Made by a program: the position numbers and the translations under genes
Assembly (NCBI GenBank): GCA_034359265.1
Contig: CP136890.1
Span: forward strand, 37,945,001-38,009,000
DNA length: 64,000 nt
From: Canna indica
Lineage: Eukaryota; Streptophyta; Magnoliopsida; Zingiberales; Cannaceae
Direction of reading: 5' to 3'
Notes under the pieces: model-generated
Database searches by the model: none
The model's input: only the letters and a program-made list of their open reading frames with translations
Told to the model about the DNA's origin: nothing
Shown: one piece after another, positions 1-10,698 of the stretch
Numbering within the stretch: the first letter of the stretch is position 1
Layout: each line of letters starts with the position of its first letter

Positions 1-330
1 AATCCTACTTTCTAATGTGAACCGAGAATAACATAAATCTCTTTGCTACTAGCCTATTACAAGTAATAAACAACTTACCTCTCTACGATGTCACAACCAT
101 AGAGTCTTGTCCTTCACATGGACTTCATGTTGTAGCGAGTTCAACAGCCCATCTCCATCTTGATTTAAAATAGATTGTCGAATTTGTTGCTTGTGATCTA
201 CAATCTCTCATAGGAAGTCTCTCCTTGATCAAAGTAGCAACTCAGTTTTGGCACATGAGAGTGGATGAAAACATCTCTTTTTCTCTATTCTTTTATACTT
301 CATACTCAACTGATACACATCACCTAGGCA
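1..330. other. No gene recognised
   Basis: AT-rich sequence without a convincing coding region, RNA gene or transposon end. The only open frame crosses into the minisatellite that follows and shows no family motif. Confidence 0.5.
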
Positions 331-640
331 CAAACATCATTATGAATCTCCACTATGCATATAACACGTCTATAATCTCCACCTCTCTATACACATCCCC
401 AAGACACAAACATCACTATGCATCTCCACTATGCATATCACACGTCCATGATCTCCACATCTCCATATACATCACCAAGACAACAAACACCACTATGCAT
501 CTCACACGCCTATAATCTCCACATCTCCATACACATGCATCACCAAGGCACAAACCGCACGTCACCAAGACACCAACACCACTTAGCATCTCCACTATGC
601 ATATCACATACTCAAGATCTCCACTACTCCATAAAGTATA
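331..640. repeat. Minisatellite, about 76-bp unit, four imperfect copies
   Basis: Units start near 331, 407, 484 and 571. Each contains a variant of 'caaacatcactatg', then 'catctccactatgcat' and 'aatctccac'. The spacing is 76, 77 and about 87 bp; the last step is longer because of a small internal duplication around 540-570. The open frames on both strands here are by-products of the repeat. Confidence 0.85.
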
Positions 641-985
641 TATCATATATATACTATATATAATATTCCACATCATCACATTAACATGAATAATTTTCCA
701 AATAAATACAATATAGAATAAGCCAAAACATTAACTATCTCCCCCTCTGGCTTATTTGGCAAAACTCAATGATCATTACCAACGGATTTTACGAATGAAA
801 ATCCGTTGGTATTAGTATTATCAACGAATTTTCGACTATTACTAACAGATTTAATCCGTTGGTGATATCCTATTTTTATAGTGTGAGTCAGTATTCAAGC
901 AGTCACATCATCAATAATATTCCCAGTATCACATCAACAATAATAATTTAACAAATAAAGTCAACATAAAATAAACCAAAACATT
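641..985. repeat. Pair of ~95-bp direct repeats around a CACTA-like end
   Basis: Sequence 641-735 and sequence 890-985 are similar by eye, each ending in 'aaccaaaacattaac' or 'agccaaaacattaac'. The first copy is followed by 'tatctccccctctgg', which on the minus strand reads as a polypurine tract. The copies may therefore be minus-strand LTR ends. No element body was found. Confidence 0.4.
737..883. mobile_element. Short CACTA-type fragment
   Basis: The right edge reads 'tatttttatagtg', the complement of CACTATAAAAATA, and the interior has inverted copies of 'accaacggat' and 'atccgttggt'. The CACTA at 5335-9182 carries related 'accaacgg' subterminal repeats. The left end is unclear, so this may be a decayed MITE or a fragment. 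Confidence 0.4.
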
Positions 986-1573
986 AACAGAGTTTATGTT
1001 TGTCCTAATATTAATATCCCATGATTTTTTTCCATTTATGTTATGTGTTGTATCCCAAGATCGAGTAGCATATATAGTTTAATATCCATGGCTGCCAATG
1101 TGATTTTAGTGTTATTGAAATCACTTAAGGTAACGAATTTTGATATATAATGAACTTAAGTAGACTTCAGTGCTCTTATAATACTAAGTGTACGTAGAAT
1201 GTAAGAGATAATTAAGTACTTAATTTTAGTGAATTGTACGTGATCTTATGATACTTTAGTGCTCATATGAACTTCAGCAATAAGCATTCATGTTGAATCT
1301 ATTTTGCTCTCCTAAATGCTCTTATGATACTTGAGTAATCAACAATACTTAGCATCAATTTGCACCTAATCATCTCCAAAATTGTAATGACTATTTTATC
1401 CTTAGTATCTATAATACAATTATCGATGACACATGATTACTTAACTAAATGTCACATCTTTTAAAATCATTGAAATGGGACCTAACCGGTCAACGCCTAA
1501 GATGCTTATTAGGTTTTTTATAAATAGACTAACTTTTCCAATATTCAAAATCAAGAATAATATTTTCATTTAC
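986..1573. other. No gene recognised, AT-rich
   Basis: No open frame of note and no transposon termini that I can defend. Short motifs such as 'cttatgatact' recur but do not form a regular array. Confidence 0.5.
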
Positions 1574-2062
1574 TAGGGATGAGCAAATTCGGGTATCCTG
1601 AATTTTTATGATACTCGAACTCTATTTTATATAGGACTGGTTCTTAGGTTTTGGAACTGGACCCTACCCTTTAGAACCTGGAATAGGATCCTACTCGGAA
1701 CCACATGTTTCAATTTCGATTCTGGTACCTAGCTTGTTGGAACTGTTCCAGGGTAAAAGTTCCAGAACAGATTCCAAAATAGGTTTCAAAACAGATTCCA
1801 ATAGGTTCCAACAAGGTACCATATTGGAACCTCTACCCTGAAACCTGCATTTACAGGTTCCAAGGTACATATTTTGAATATCGATTCCGGTTCTGATTTC
1901 GGGTACCCGATGTGTTAAACTTGGAGCCAGAACCGATTTTAACCGGTTCCTTAATTTTTATCCTGGACCCTACCCGAAATTAATTCAGGTCTACTCGAAA
2001 CTTACCAGATCAGATAGAGTTAAATCGGTTCCCAGTCTACTCGGTACCCATGTACACCCCTA
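1574..2062. mobile_element. hAT-like MITE with imperfect terminal inverted repeats
   Basis: The left end begins TAGGGATGAGCAAATTCGGG and the right end, complemented, begins TAGGGGTGTACATGGGTACC. The interior is rich in 'ggttcca', 'ggaacc' and 'gggtaccc' palindromic words and has no coding capacity. TAGGG ends with a length near 490 bp fit non-autonomous hAT elements. The expected 8-bp target duplication is not visible, so the exact ends are uncertain. Confidence 0.65.
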
Positions 2063-2327
2063 GCCTTGACAGCATTTTACGAATTATCTTTCAACATCTT
2101 ATTAGTATGACTGTATTTACTCAAGCTTACACATAAAATACTTTAAATAGAATAAACTAATTTTGAAGTACGTAAACCAAACTCTAACGAAGATTAAATT
2201 GGATATAAAAACACAATATCTAAGATAAAATAACCTAAGATCATAAAGGAAATGCATGTTCAACTTATTTGAAATAAAAGTCCAAACAATCCCATTCTCT
2301 ATAGAGTAAATATCAAAAAAAAATCAA

Positions 2328-3319
2328 CTTTAGACCTTTTCTCATTTTTAACATAATTTTTTTTCATTAGCAAGAAAATACACGAACTATCATTCTGTTA
2401 TCCTATTTAGCACGCACCGTCATTTTTGACGATTTTGGCGGATATGTCACTTAACAGAGAATACTTAGTAAATTTTATTCTACGGGGATTATTATTTTAT
2501 TATTAATACGTGGTAAAAATTGGATAAAGTACTTCTCGATCGGGTAAAGATCTTCCCGATCGAGTAAAAAGATATCTCGATCGGGTATCTCGCGTTGTTC
2601 TTGGTGGCATGCAGCAGCGGGAGCGAGAGGGCGGCCAGCGCCGGGGAATGCATGCGAGTTTCAGTGTAGAGGATGGCCTCCCCTCTCCATTCTTTATATC
2701 TGCCTCCTCCTTTGCCTCATACTTCTTCTCATGCACGCCCAGCACTCTCAACAACACTGCCTCTGACGACTGCTACTTCCGCAATGATCGGATCCTCACT
2801 AGGGCATGCCGGACCTCATCAGCAGACGAGTCGTTCCCTCGGGCCATCGGGAGCATCACGTAGGATCCGTCAGGCTCCAGCATCACGAGGACACGAGCTC
2901 AGTGATGGAGCCATCGGGTGTAACTAGGGAGGGCGTGGTACTAGAGGAGTGTCACGAGCTCAGCGCTGCTTGATGCCGGAGGGGTCGCTTGGCGACGACG
3001 GTGGAGATGGTGTCATTATCGAGGAGAGAAAGGAGGTAGAGGGTGTTCTTGATGCCGGCGAGGGGTCACTTGGCGACGATGTTCTTGTTGTCGGCAAGGG
3101 GTCGCTTGCTGAGGAGAAGATGAGAAAAAGAGGAAGCAGGAAGAAAATTAAAATTAAAATTTTTAATAATAAAATTATAATCCATGTATGTTAAAATTTG
3201 CCACGTCGTCGCCGTTAACGTCCAAGTTAGCAAAAATAGTCAAAAATGACGGTGCGTGCTAAACAGGATAAGAGAATGATAGTTCATGTATTTCCTTGCT
3301 AATGAAAATATGTCCAAAG
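2328..3319. mobile_element. Mutator-like element with long terminal inverted repeats and a GC-rich core
   Basis: Sequence around 2367-2440 is matched in inverse orientation at about 3225-3303. Both arms contain 'tagcacgcaccgtcattttt' read in the appropriate direction, preceded by 'cattagcaag' at the outer end. Arms of 70-100 bp are typical of Mutator-like elements. The core (2580-3120) is much more GC-rich than its surroundings and contains three copies of a 'ctcgatcggg'-type palindrome at 2536-2588. That resembles a Pack-MULE carrying host sequence, but I recognise no protein in it. No 9-bp target duplication is evident. Confidence 0.65.
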
Positions 3320-3337
3320 ATCCCCTCATCCTTAATT

Positions 3338-3640
3338 CACTACAATATAATTGACCTATAGAGACACAAAATTAGAGATAAATTATATTTTTATTTCTAA
3401 ATTTTCATATTTAAAGACTAATAGACACAAAATTTGCTCCTAATTAGCCTATAAAGATCTATAGAAATAACAACAACAAGGTCACTTAATTGATTTGACT
3501 CTAAGCTATAGAAACACAGCAACAGAGTCACTTAATTGATCTGACTCTAAAACTATTTTTATAGACTAATTAGGAACAAATATTGTGTATATTAGTTTCT
3601 AAATATGAATATTTAGAAATAAAAATCTAATTTAGCATAT
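3338..3640. mobile_element. Foldback MITE related to the CACTA at 54639-61399
   Basis: It begins CACTACAATATAATTGACC and its two halves are inverted copies of each other: 'agactaat' with 'cctaattagcctata' on the left, and 'tagactaattagg' with 'attagtttctaaatat' on the right. The start and the words 'gacctatagagacacaaaat' match the right end of the CACTA at 61399. A direct duplication of 'gtcacttaattgat' lies in the middle. The right terminus is degraded, so the end coordinate is approximate. Confidence 0.65.
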
Positions 3641-4189
3641 ACTGACGACACATCACTATTTCAAACCACGTAAATTGTGTGTTATTCTTTTGTTAATTTT
3701 CTTGAGCTTTATTATTTTGTTTGTGGATTATTTCCTACAATCCTATAGGAAATGATGTAATAACTTGCAACTATTGATATATTAAATATTAGGAAACAAA
3801 GTCCAAGAGTCGTTCGTAGACTCAATTGAGAATTCGCATATAAATTTAAATTTCCACATAATATGTTACATACAACATCTACTAAATGAATTGCCATTAA
3901 AATTCTCATGAATTGCCATTAAAATTTATGAGAATTCCCAACATATCAAACACTAACGACTAAATAAAGACTACTATTACGATCGGCTTGATGAGATAAT
4001 TTACCCATCAACTTCATAGTCTCAAATCATTGATCTAATTAAAATATTTAAACGAGTTGATAGTAGCACATCATCAAGTCTTATGAACCAATACAACATC
4101 CAATATATTTTAAATGTGGGACTAAAATAGAGTATTGCCAAAACTTTTAAGTTTTGTACTGATCAGATTACTCAATTTTTCGACAATAA
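3641..4189. other. No gene recognised
   Basis: AT-rich DNA. 'tgaattgccattaaaatt' is duplicated close together near 3888-3930. No other structure was found. Confidence 0.45.
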
Positions 4190-5123
4190 TTCTAAAAAGC
4201 AACAATTAATGGTATTGTTTCGGATGCTTTCACAGGACACAAAGGAATAAGACAAGGTGATCCTATGTCACCATATCTTTTCATAATAATAGAAGAGTTG
4301 TTATCGGTCATAATTAGAGATTTTGTGGAAAGGAAGAAAATTATACCTTTCAAGTTAAAAGATTTTAAGCTATCACATTTATTCTTTGCGGATGATCTGG
4401 TGTTTGCAATCAAAAGAAGTATGCTTTCATCTAAAGAGTTATTTGAAGCTCTGGAACTATATTGTGAGTTAACTGGGCAGAAAATAAACATGGAGAAGTC
4501 TGAAGTTTTCTTTCCATATAGAATGGAGCCTGGTTATAAGCAAAGGATATGTGATCAATTTGGAATTAAGGAAGGGGTGTATCCAATGCAGTACCTTGGG
4601 GCTTTCCTAACACCAAGAAAGGTGAGTATGAGATATCAGAACAAATTTTTTGAGAAAATAACAAAGAGAATGGATGTATGGGCGAAGCACATGATATCAC
4701 AAGCTGGGAAATCAGTTTTAATCAATGCTGTGGTAAATTCGATTCCTGTTTATTCTATGATGACTGCAGGTATAAAGGAGAAAATCATAAAGAAGATTAC
4801 AACTGTGACAAAAGAGTTTTTCTGGGCAAATTCAAGCAAAAAAGGAGCTAACTTGATCAGTTGGAAAAAGGTTACTGATATTAAGGCAGTGGGAGGTTTT
4901 GGTATCAGGGATATGAAAGTGAATAGAAAAGCTATGTTAGCTAAAAGAGTTTTGCCATTAATGAATGAGGAAAGAAGTAACTGGTGTAGTTTATATAGAG
5001 CCAAATATGATGGATTTCATCCATGGATTAAAAATCAATGCAAGCTTAAATCTCCACAAGCTAAGGCTATTCAGAATTGCATATATGATCTAAAGGAAGG
5101 TTTCAGAGTGACCTACTATATGG
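4190..5123 (+). pseudogene. LINE (L1-type) ORF2 fragment: reverse transcriptase
   Basis: This is the middle and C-terminal part of a plant L1-like non-LTR reverse transcriptase, which copies LINE RNA at a nicked chromosomal target. The frame is open from about 4195. It reads GIRQGDPMSPYLF just before and after the methionine at 4265, then the catalytic FADD about 45 residues later, then WAKHMISQAGKSVLINAVV and a thumb-like region. The endonuclease and the first RT motifs are missing, so this is a 5'-truncated copy. The 3' part ends where a minus-strand LTR begins (about 5124), and the last ~10 codons of the open frame are read from that LTR. It lies opposite in strand to the LINE at 9342-25850, so it is a separate insertion. 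Confidence 0.85.
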
Positions 5124-6079
5124 AATCAATACTTAGCTCCAAAACCGAAGCCTAGCTTCCTATTGATGTCTTGGATGATAAAACAATGAAGTTGAAGGCT
5201 CAAGAATTCAATGTCAAAGCTAGAGTTTGATGAAAGATGGCTCAATGAGAGATTTAATATCAAAGATATTGAGTCAATAATAGTTAACATCAAGAAGCTG
5301 GAAGGCTGAGATGAAGTATTTATAAAGAGCCAAATACTACTGGAATAATGAGCATCACCAACGGTTGGATCCGTTGATAAGCCGTTAGTAAATACCATCA
5401 GCAACGACTAGCAACGGCCCCGCCCGTTGCAACACAGTCGCCGAAGAAGATCGTATCGCTGATAACTTAGTAACGAATCAGTAATGACCGCCCCGACCAT
5501 TGCTAATAACATTATCAGCAACGGTTCCGCAATCAGACTCATCAACGCCACACTCCTATTGCTGATATTTTTACCAGCAATGGTTCTACAACTTCCCCAC
5601 GGCTATTGCAGATATTGACATTAGCAACGATCGCCTAGCCGTGGTAAAGCCATTGTTGAAAGGTTGTTGCTAAGCCGTTGTTGTAGTTCATCATCAACGA
5701 CTTTAGGATTGCAGGCCAATAAATTCGATACTGTGGGAAAGTCGTTGTTGATAATGTTAACCTGTAACTGAAAAATTTCAAAAATTAGAAATTTCCGCTG
5801 ATACATTTATAATCAGATACATAACTCACACACCTATACACATATCCATTCACATACACATATACACATTCACAAACACATCACAGATACACCATATATA
5901 CATCAAAGTAATAATACTTATAATTATAATTATGCACAATCGTATAAAAACTATACAAAATCAAAACTATCGTATCAATACGATACGAATTTATATCCAA
6001 ATAAGTCAATCAAGTAACAAGTAAGTATCACCAAGTATCTAAGTAACAAGTCAATAAAATCTCACTACGACGTTGGAGG

Positions 6080-7260
6080 AAGGTCAGGATCATACGACGG
6101 GGTCTGGAGTACTTGAGTGTACACCGGCGTGGACTGAGTCGATGACGATGAATTTGAGTGTACACCACTAGACTGACCTATCATCTATCTCAGCACGACA
6201 TGCATCTCAGCCATCATCTGACTCTGATGGGTCATCATCTCACTCTATTGTGCGACCGTCTCCTCCAGTGCTGATATCCTCCTGTTATGATCATTAATCT
6301 TGGAGGTGGAGGGCCGCTCACCGGCTGCCAAAGGGTCGGTGGCCCGAGCATGGCTCGTGCAAGGCCACTATCTACATAGCCATAGACGCGGCCATGGTTC
6401 CAACCACTTGCAGCCTCGACCCACGCTCACGCATCAAAGTTCTCGGGCGTGCCCCCGCGCTGTGTCACCGTCTGAGTGTAGTTCTCCTACACGAGTTTGG
6501 TTTTTATTTCATATTTTCCTAAAACTTAAATTATAAATAAATAATTCATAATTGTAACAAATATACTTACCATGATGACTGCAGCGTGGGTGTCGATATA
6601 CTCCCTCACCTCATGTCCTTGATGGTGAGTCCGCTCAAACACCTCCATTGGGGAGGGTCGCTGGACAGTCCCGTCATCCATCACTGTCGTCTACCTTTAC
6701 AAAACAAATACATTAATTAGTACACAGAGTAATAAATAAAATATATAATTCTAAATAAGGTATAATACTTACAATGCATCTCGTGTGCACTACAAATGAA
6801 ATAGAGCTGCTAGTGTGACGCGCTCCTCCCCCGGACATGCGGTTTCTAGCCGTAGTCCTAAATACCTCCTACCACCGCTCCATAGACCATATAGCCACGA
6901 GCTGATCCCATATATCAAGAGTAATCCTATCGGGCCCGGATTGCTGAGTCTACGCTATGTTTGTGGCCCTAGCTCGGGCCATCGCCTGTGTCCGAGCCTG
7001 CCCCAACTGGTAGTTGTACCTCTACCTGGAAATGGCCTCCCACGCATTGTAAATGAAGGGCCTCTAGTCCTCTGGCCATGTATAGCGAGTCTAAAAAATA
7101 GTAATGTCAGTACCAATATTAATTATCTTGTATATAAAAATTTTAAATATGTACTCCAAACTCGCGCCAGAGCATGTCCACGTGCTCACGGGGCACGTGA
7201 GACCAGGTGGGCCATGCTCCATGAATGTATCGTCAGATTGTCCCTGATATAGTCCTTGGG
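6080..7260 (-). pseudogene. CACTA-encoded plant transposase-like protein (Transposase_24 type), degraded exons
   Basis: On the minus strand, separated blocks resemble the plant Ptta/En/Spm-type protein often carried by CACTA elements. About 7150-7250 reads KDYIRDNLTIHSW. About 6830-7080 has ITLDIWDQLVAIWSMERW and then a basic stretch with ARNRMSGG. About 6570-6690 has SPMEVFERTHHQGHE. About 6310-6480 has TQRGGTPENFDA and WNHGRVYGY. About 6180-6300 is a coiled segment, RRISALEETVAQ. Several in-frame stops and AT-rich gaps (probable introns) separate them. The family's action is inferred from similarity only; it probably accompanied TNP2 in binding element ends. Plus-strand frames here are shadows. 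Confidence 0.65.
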
Positions 7261-7659
7261 ACATCCTCCTGCTCGAACCTGTACAATAAAAATAAAGTAC
7301 AATATTATATTATGATATAATGAATTATATATAATTCATAATTCATAATACATTACCATTCGCCAATCACAGAAATAAGTCGGCGTTGTTTCACGGCTGG
7401 CAGAGGTTGAATCTTGTTCGGCCCGCGTGGCCGCCTACGTCTCGATGAACTCGTCTCAGCGGCATAAGGATCAGCGGTAGGAGGATCAGTGGCAGGAGGA
7501 TCACCGACAGTAGCAAGTGCTGGAATTTGACAGATCGGAGACTCTGTAGCTCTCGTCCGGTGATAACCTCAACCCACCATAGTTGTCGAATAAGCATATA
7601 TTAGATTATATATATAGTAGAGATAGATTTAATAGAAGATATACTTTAGAATTATTCCT

Positions 7660-7990
7660 CGTTATCTGAGTAATTGTCTTCGAATTCTTCTTCATCATCT
7701 TCTTCAAATTCTATCTCTTCATCTCCACCTTCCTCAACTTCATGATCGTCATTATCAACATATTCAACTTCTAATTGAACTAACATTGTGTCCGCATTCT
7801 CGAGTATTGGAATAATACAGTCTATTGCGGGATGATCCTCTTCTTGATAGAAATCATTTGTGACACCAGGGATAATTCAAGGATTGTATGTCGTATAAAA
7901 GATCATCTACTTCTTTTACACGAACATACCCCTCGAACGGATCTAAGGATTTGTTAAATCATATTCGATTCGTCGATGCGTACATGAAAC
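7660..7990 (-). pseudogene. Acidic coding remnant inside the CACTA
   Basis: The minus strand reads FEGYVRVKEVDDLLYD, then, after a frame change, DFYQEEDHPAID and a long run of Asp and Glu. It lies upstream (in minus orientation) of the Transposase_24-like exons. It may be the acidic C-terminal tail of the element's TNP2 transposase, but no catalytic block is present, so the assignment is tentative. Confidence 0.4.
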
Positions 7991-9341
7991 GTATCAACTC
8001 GTCAGATGGATGATTATTTTCTAAATTTGTGGATGCCGGTTCGAGTCCATCGTGGACGAATCCGTCACGAGTCCAAAGTGGACGATTCCAGTGCGAGTCC
8101 AAAGTGGACAATTCTAATTAATCTAAATATAAATATTAACATTAAAATTAATCTAAACTAAAATTAATTAACAAATGTAACCTAAAACTATATCTAAATC
8201 TAATTAACACTAAAAAAATATTAAAGTTAATCTAAATATAAGTAACATTAACATTAAACAATTACTAATCAAATTAACATTAATTTAAATAACCTAATCT
8301 AATTACTAATAACAATTAACTAATAAACTAATAACAATTAACCTAACAATTAACATGTTAATTAACAATAATCTAATTACTAATGAATAATTAAATTAAT
8401 AAATTTTAAAATTTAAAACTAACCAGATTAACATATAGATTAGGGTTTAATTAAACCCTAATATATTTTAATTAGGGTTTAATAAATCCCTAGATTTACT
8501 ATTCCGGCGTCCGAATCCGGTGGACTCCGGCACCGACGTCCAATGTCCACTGTCGGACACTAGACATAGGTCCAATGGCCGACTGGGCACTAGCTAGTAG
8601 AGGAGAAGAGGATGAAGAAAATAATACCTGGAGGCTTTGACGCGGAGGGCGCAGCGGCGATGGCATCGGGTGGCGTCGGCATCGGGGATCCTTCAACATC
8701 CAACGTCAGTAGTTCGGCACTGTCGGGTAGCATGGAAGAAATGGGGGCGTCGGGTGCGATCGCGAGTTAAATAAACTCATCAGCAACACCTCACTTATCT
8801 GTTACAGAGCCGTTGCAGATAGATACATATCATTAGGAACGACCACTCGTCCTCTGCAAAGCTGTTGCTGATAAGTATTTTATTTTTGCGTCGCGAGCGC
8901 GCCATCGACTAAAGAGCAACTGGTAGAGAACCCGTAATTAAGCCGTTGCTAATATGATAATATCATTAGCAACGGCCGAGCGGCCCTTTAAAGCCGTTGT
9001 TGATAAGTTATAACATTCGCGCGTTATGTTCGCGCCATCCACTTGGTAGAAATGGCCCTAGTAGTCGTAATTAAGCAATTGCAGATATATCACATCTGCA
9101 ATGGCCTGAGCGACTGTAAGAACGCCGTTAGTCATTGCAACGGCTTGAGTGGTCATTGCTGATTGACACATTTCTAGTAGTGAAATGGTAGGCTCAGGTA
9201 AACCACGTACACACAACGACACAAAATAGACCAGTTGCTCAAAATATGGAACCTAAAAATATTCCTTGCTCAAACATTAGTTCCATGTTTATTATCATCA
9301 AAATCGAGATTAAGACTAATGTTGAAAACCTTAGGCCAACA

Positions 9342-9890
9342 TGTCCAAGTGCACAAAGGGCCTCTAGCGCTAGCTTTCAGAAGTCCTGCTACCTCAATGA
9401 AGTTATTGAATTCCTTGACAGCTTTAGAAAAGAAAAACTCCCTGCCTCCATGGCAAATGTTCCTGATGCAATTCATGTCCCCTGCTATGATCCATAGCAA
9501 ATGTTCTGTATTCAATTTTTTGTACATCTCCCATAATAGATTTCTTTTCTTATGATTGGTGCTTGCATAGATGCCAGATAGTAAGAAAGGAACACCATTT
9601 CTTTGCTTGACCAAACAATTCACGCATTGCTCATCCTTGAAGATACATTTGACTTCCATACTTTTGTTTCTCCACATAATCATGATGCCACCAGATCTTC
9701 CATTTCTTGGAACAAATTCACCATCCCAAACCCTTTTATATCTATCCAAAAATTTATCAGCTTCTTCCTGGGTTAAGTAAGTTTCTTGAAAAATTATCAA
9801 ATCAATGTTATACTGTTTCACTACAGCCCAGAGATAGGCCAAAGCATCCTTCTTTATTGCACATATGATATTCCAGGATATACCTTTCAT
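9342..9890 (-). pseudogene. LINE ORF2 N-terminus: AP-type endonuclease, truncated
   Basis: The minus-strand frame starts MKGISWNIICAIKKDALAYL, the opening of L1 ORF2 endonucleases, which nick target DNA. It continues with IIFQETYLT (catalytic Glu), SGGIMIMWRN and WIIAGDMNCIRN (catalytic Asp and Asn), and ends at GPLCTWT, where LTR D was inserted (9341). About 180 residues of the endonuclease survive with no stop. The final His block and the RT are not present next to it. Codons written past 9342 in the open frame come from the LTR. This is the 3' portion of the LINE whose ORF1 lies at 9893-10698 and 25050-25850. Confidence 0.85.
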
Positions 9891-9892
9891 TG

Positions 9893-10698
9893 ACTTTATT
9901 GATTAGTGTCAGTAAGATTCTTGCTTGCTAATCCTTTGTCAGGTTACCATCATCCTTTAAGATACCGTCTTCTTTTTTTCAATTTGACACCCTTGTAATC
10001 CACATGAATGTTGAATAATTTTTTTTTCAAGTACCGACCATCTTCTATTTTTAGGTCCTTCCTTCATGCTGACTCTGGAAGTTTCAGGGTTGATTCCAGA
10101 CTCCAAAAAATCATCTTCGGCATTGTTGTTTTCTAATATTTGCTTAAAAGAAACAGATAATTTTTCTACTAGTTTGCCTAGTTCCTAGTGCTCCTTGTTT
10201 TTATCTTTCTCCTCAATACATGTCTGCTTCTTTGCACTCTCTACCTCAAAGGTATAGCTCTCAGTTACTTCCATCTCTTCCTCTACCCTGAGAATCTGAA
10301 CCCTACTGAAGCTCCTCAATTATCATCTATTTGTAGGATTTTTGCCACCCTTCTGATTGAGTTTTCTGCTATTGCTATCTCCTTTCATCTGTTCAACTTC
10401 CATACAATCGGGAGCCTTTGCCTTATCCTTAGGTTTTTACTGACTTCCTTCCACACTTCCTTGATAACTCTTTCCTTGAGAGGATTTTGAAGACCCTTCT
10501 TAACATTAGTCACTTTTTCCCCCTCCTCCTCATAAGCTGGGTTATTTAGCACCTTAAAAGGATTGCTAATCCCATTCTTGTTACTGTACTGAGCCTGAAC
10601 CAGCCTCTTCCTTCTTTGAACCTAGACCCAAGGTCCTAACAAGGCTTCATTGTCATTTTTGTCAACATTCATTCCTTTCTCTTTATTAGTATCATTTC
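9893..10698 (-). pseudogene. LINE ORF1, C-terminal part
   Basis: Minus-strand reading from 10698 gives NVDKNDNEALLGPWV followed by QRRKRLVQAQ, matching the 'YGPWMLVERR' type segment near the end of plant LINE ORF1 (the RNA-binding protein). Next comes a charged, low-complexity tail (NPAYEEEGEKVTNVKKG). The frame is broken by stops and at least one shift before the endonuclease ORF begins at 9890. Element A begins at 10699 and separates this part from the ORF1 N-terminus at 25050-25850. Confidence 0.65.

Larger units (their letters stand above)
5335..9182 (-). mobile_element. CACTA (En/Spm) transposon, 3.85 kb, AAA target duplication
   Basis: The left end reads TACTACTGGAATAATGAGCA (first base mutated from C). 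The right end, complemented, reads CACTACTAGAAATGTG. AAA flanks both sides (5332-5334 and 9183-9185), the 3-bp duplication expected for CACTA elements. Subterminal zones 5351-5760 and 8770-9165 carry many direct and inverted 'gcaacgg' or 'ccgttgc' words, the usual transposase-binding region. Coding remnants lie on the minus strand (6080-7990). Between 8020 and 8120 there are short repeats of 'gagtccaaagtggac'. 8110-8430 is AT-rich low complexity, and 8440-8490 has telomere-like 'aaaccctaa' and 'ttagggttt' words. 8499-8760 is a GC-richer possible 5' leader. Confidence 0.88.
5124..9341 (-). mobile_element. Minus-strand Sirevirus-type LTR fragment split by a CACTA element
   Basis: The right edge (9341) is an LTR start on the minus strand: TGTTGGCCTAAGGTTTTC, then 'gattttgatgat'. 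It matches the start of element G's LTR at 41604. The LTR is interrupted at 9186 and resumes at 5334 with 'ctttataaatact', then sequence like LTR C at 53850-54060, including 'catcaa.aggaagctag' and 'ggagctaag'. It stops near 5124 against the LINE fragment. No internal region or second LTR is attached, so this is a truncated or solo remnant. It was inserted in the LINE endonuclease at 9342. Confidence 0.75.

Noticed and set aside
225..679. Overlapping open frames on both strands
   Set aside because: They arise from the 76-bp minisatellite; composition follows the DNA repeat and no protein family is evident.
6815..7252. 145-residue plus-strand frame
   Set aside because: The minus strand here reads a Transposase_24-like protein with recognisable blocks; the plus frame is its shadow.
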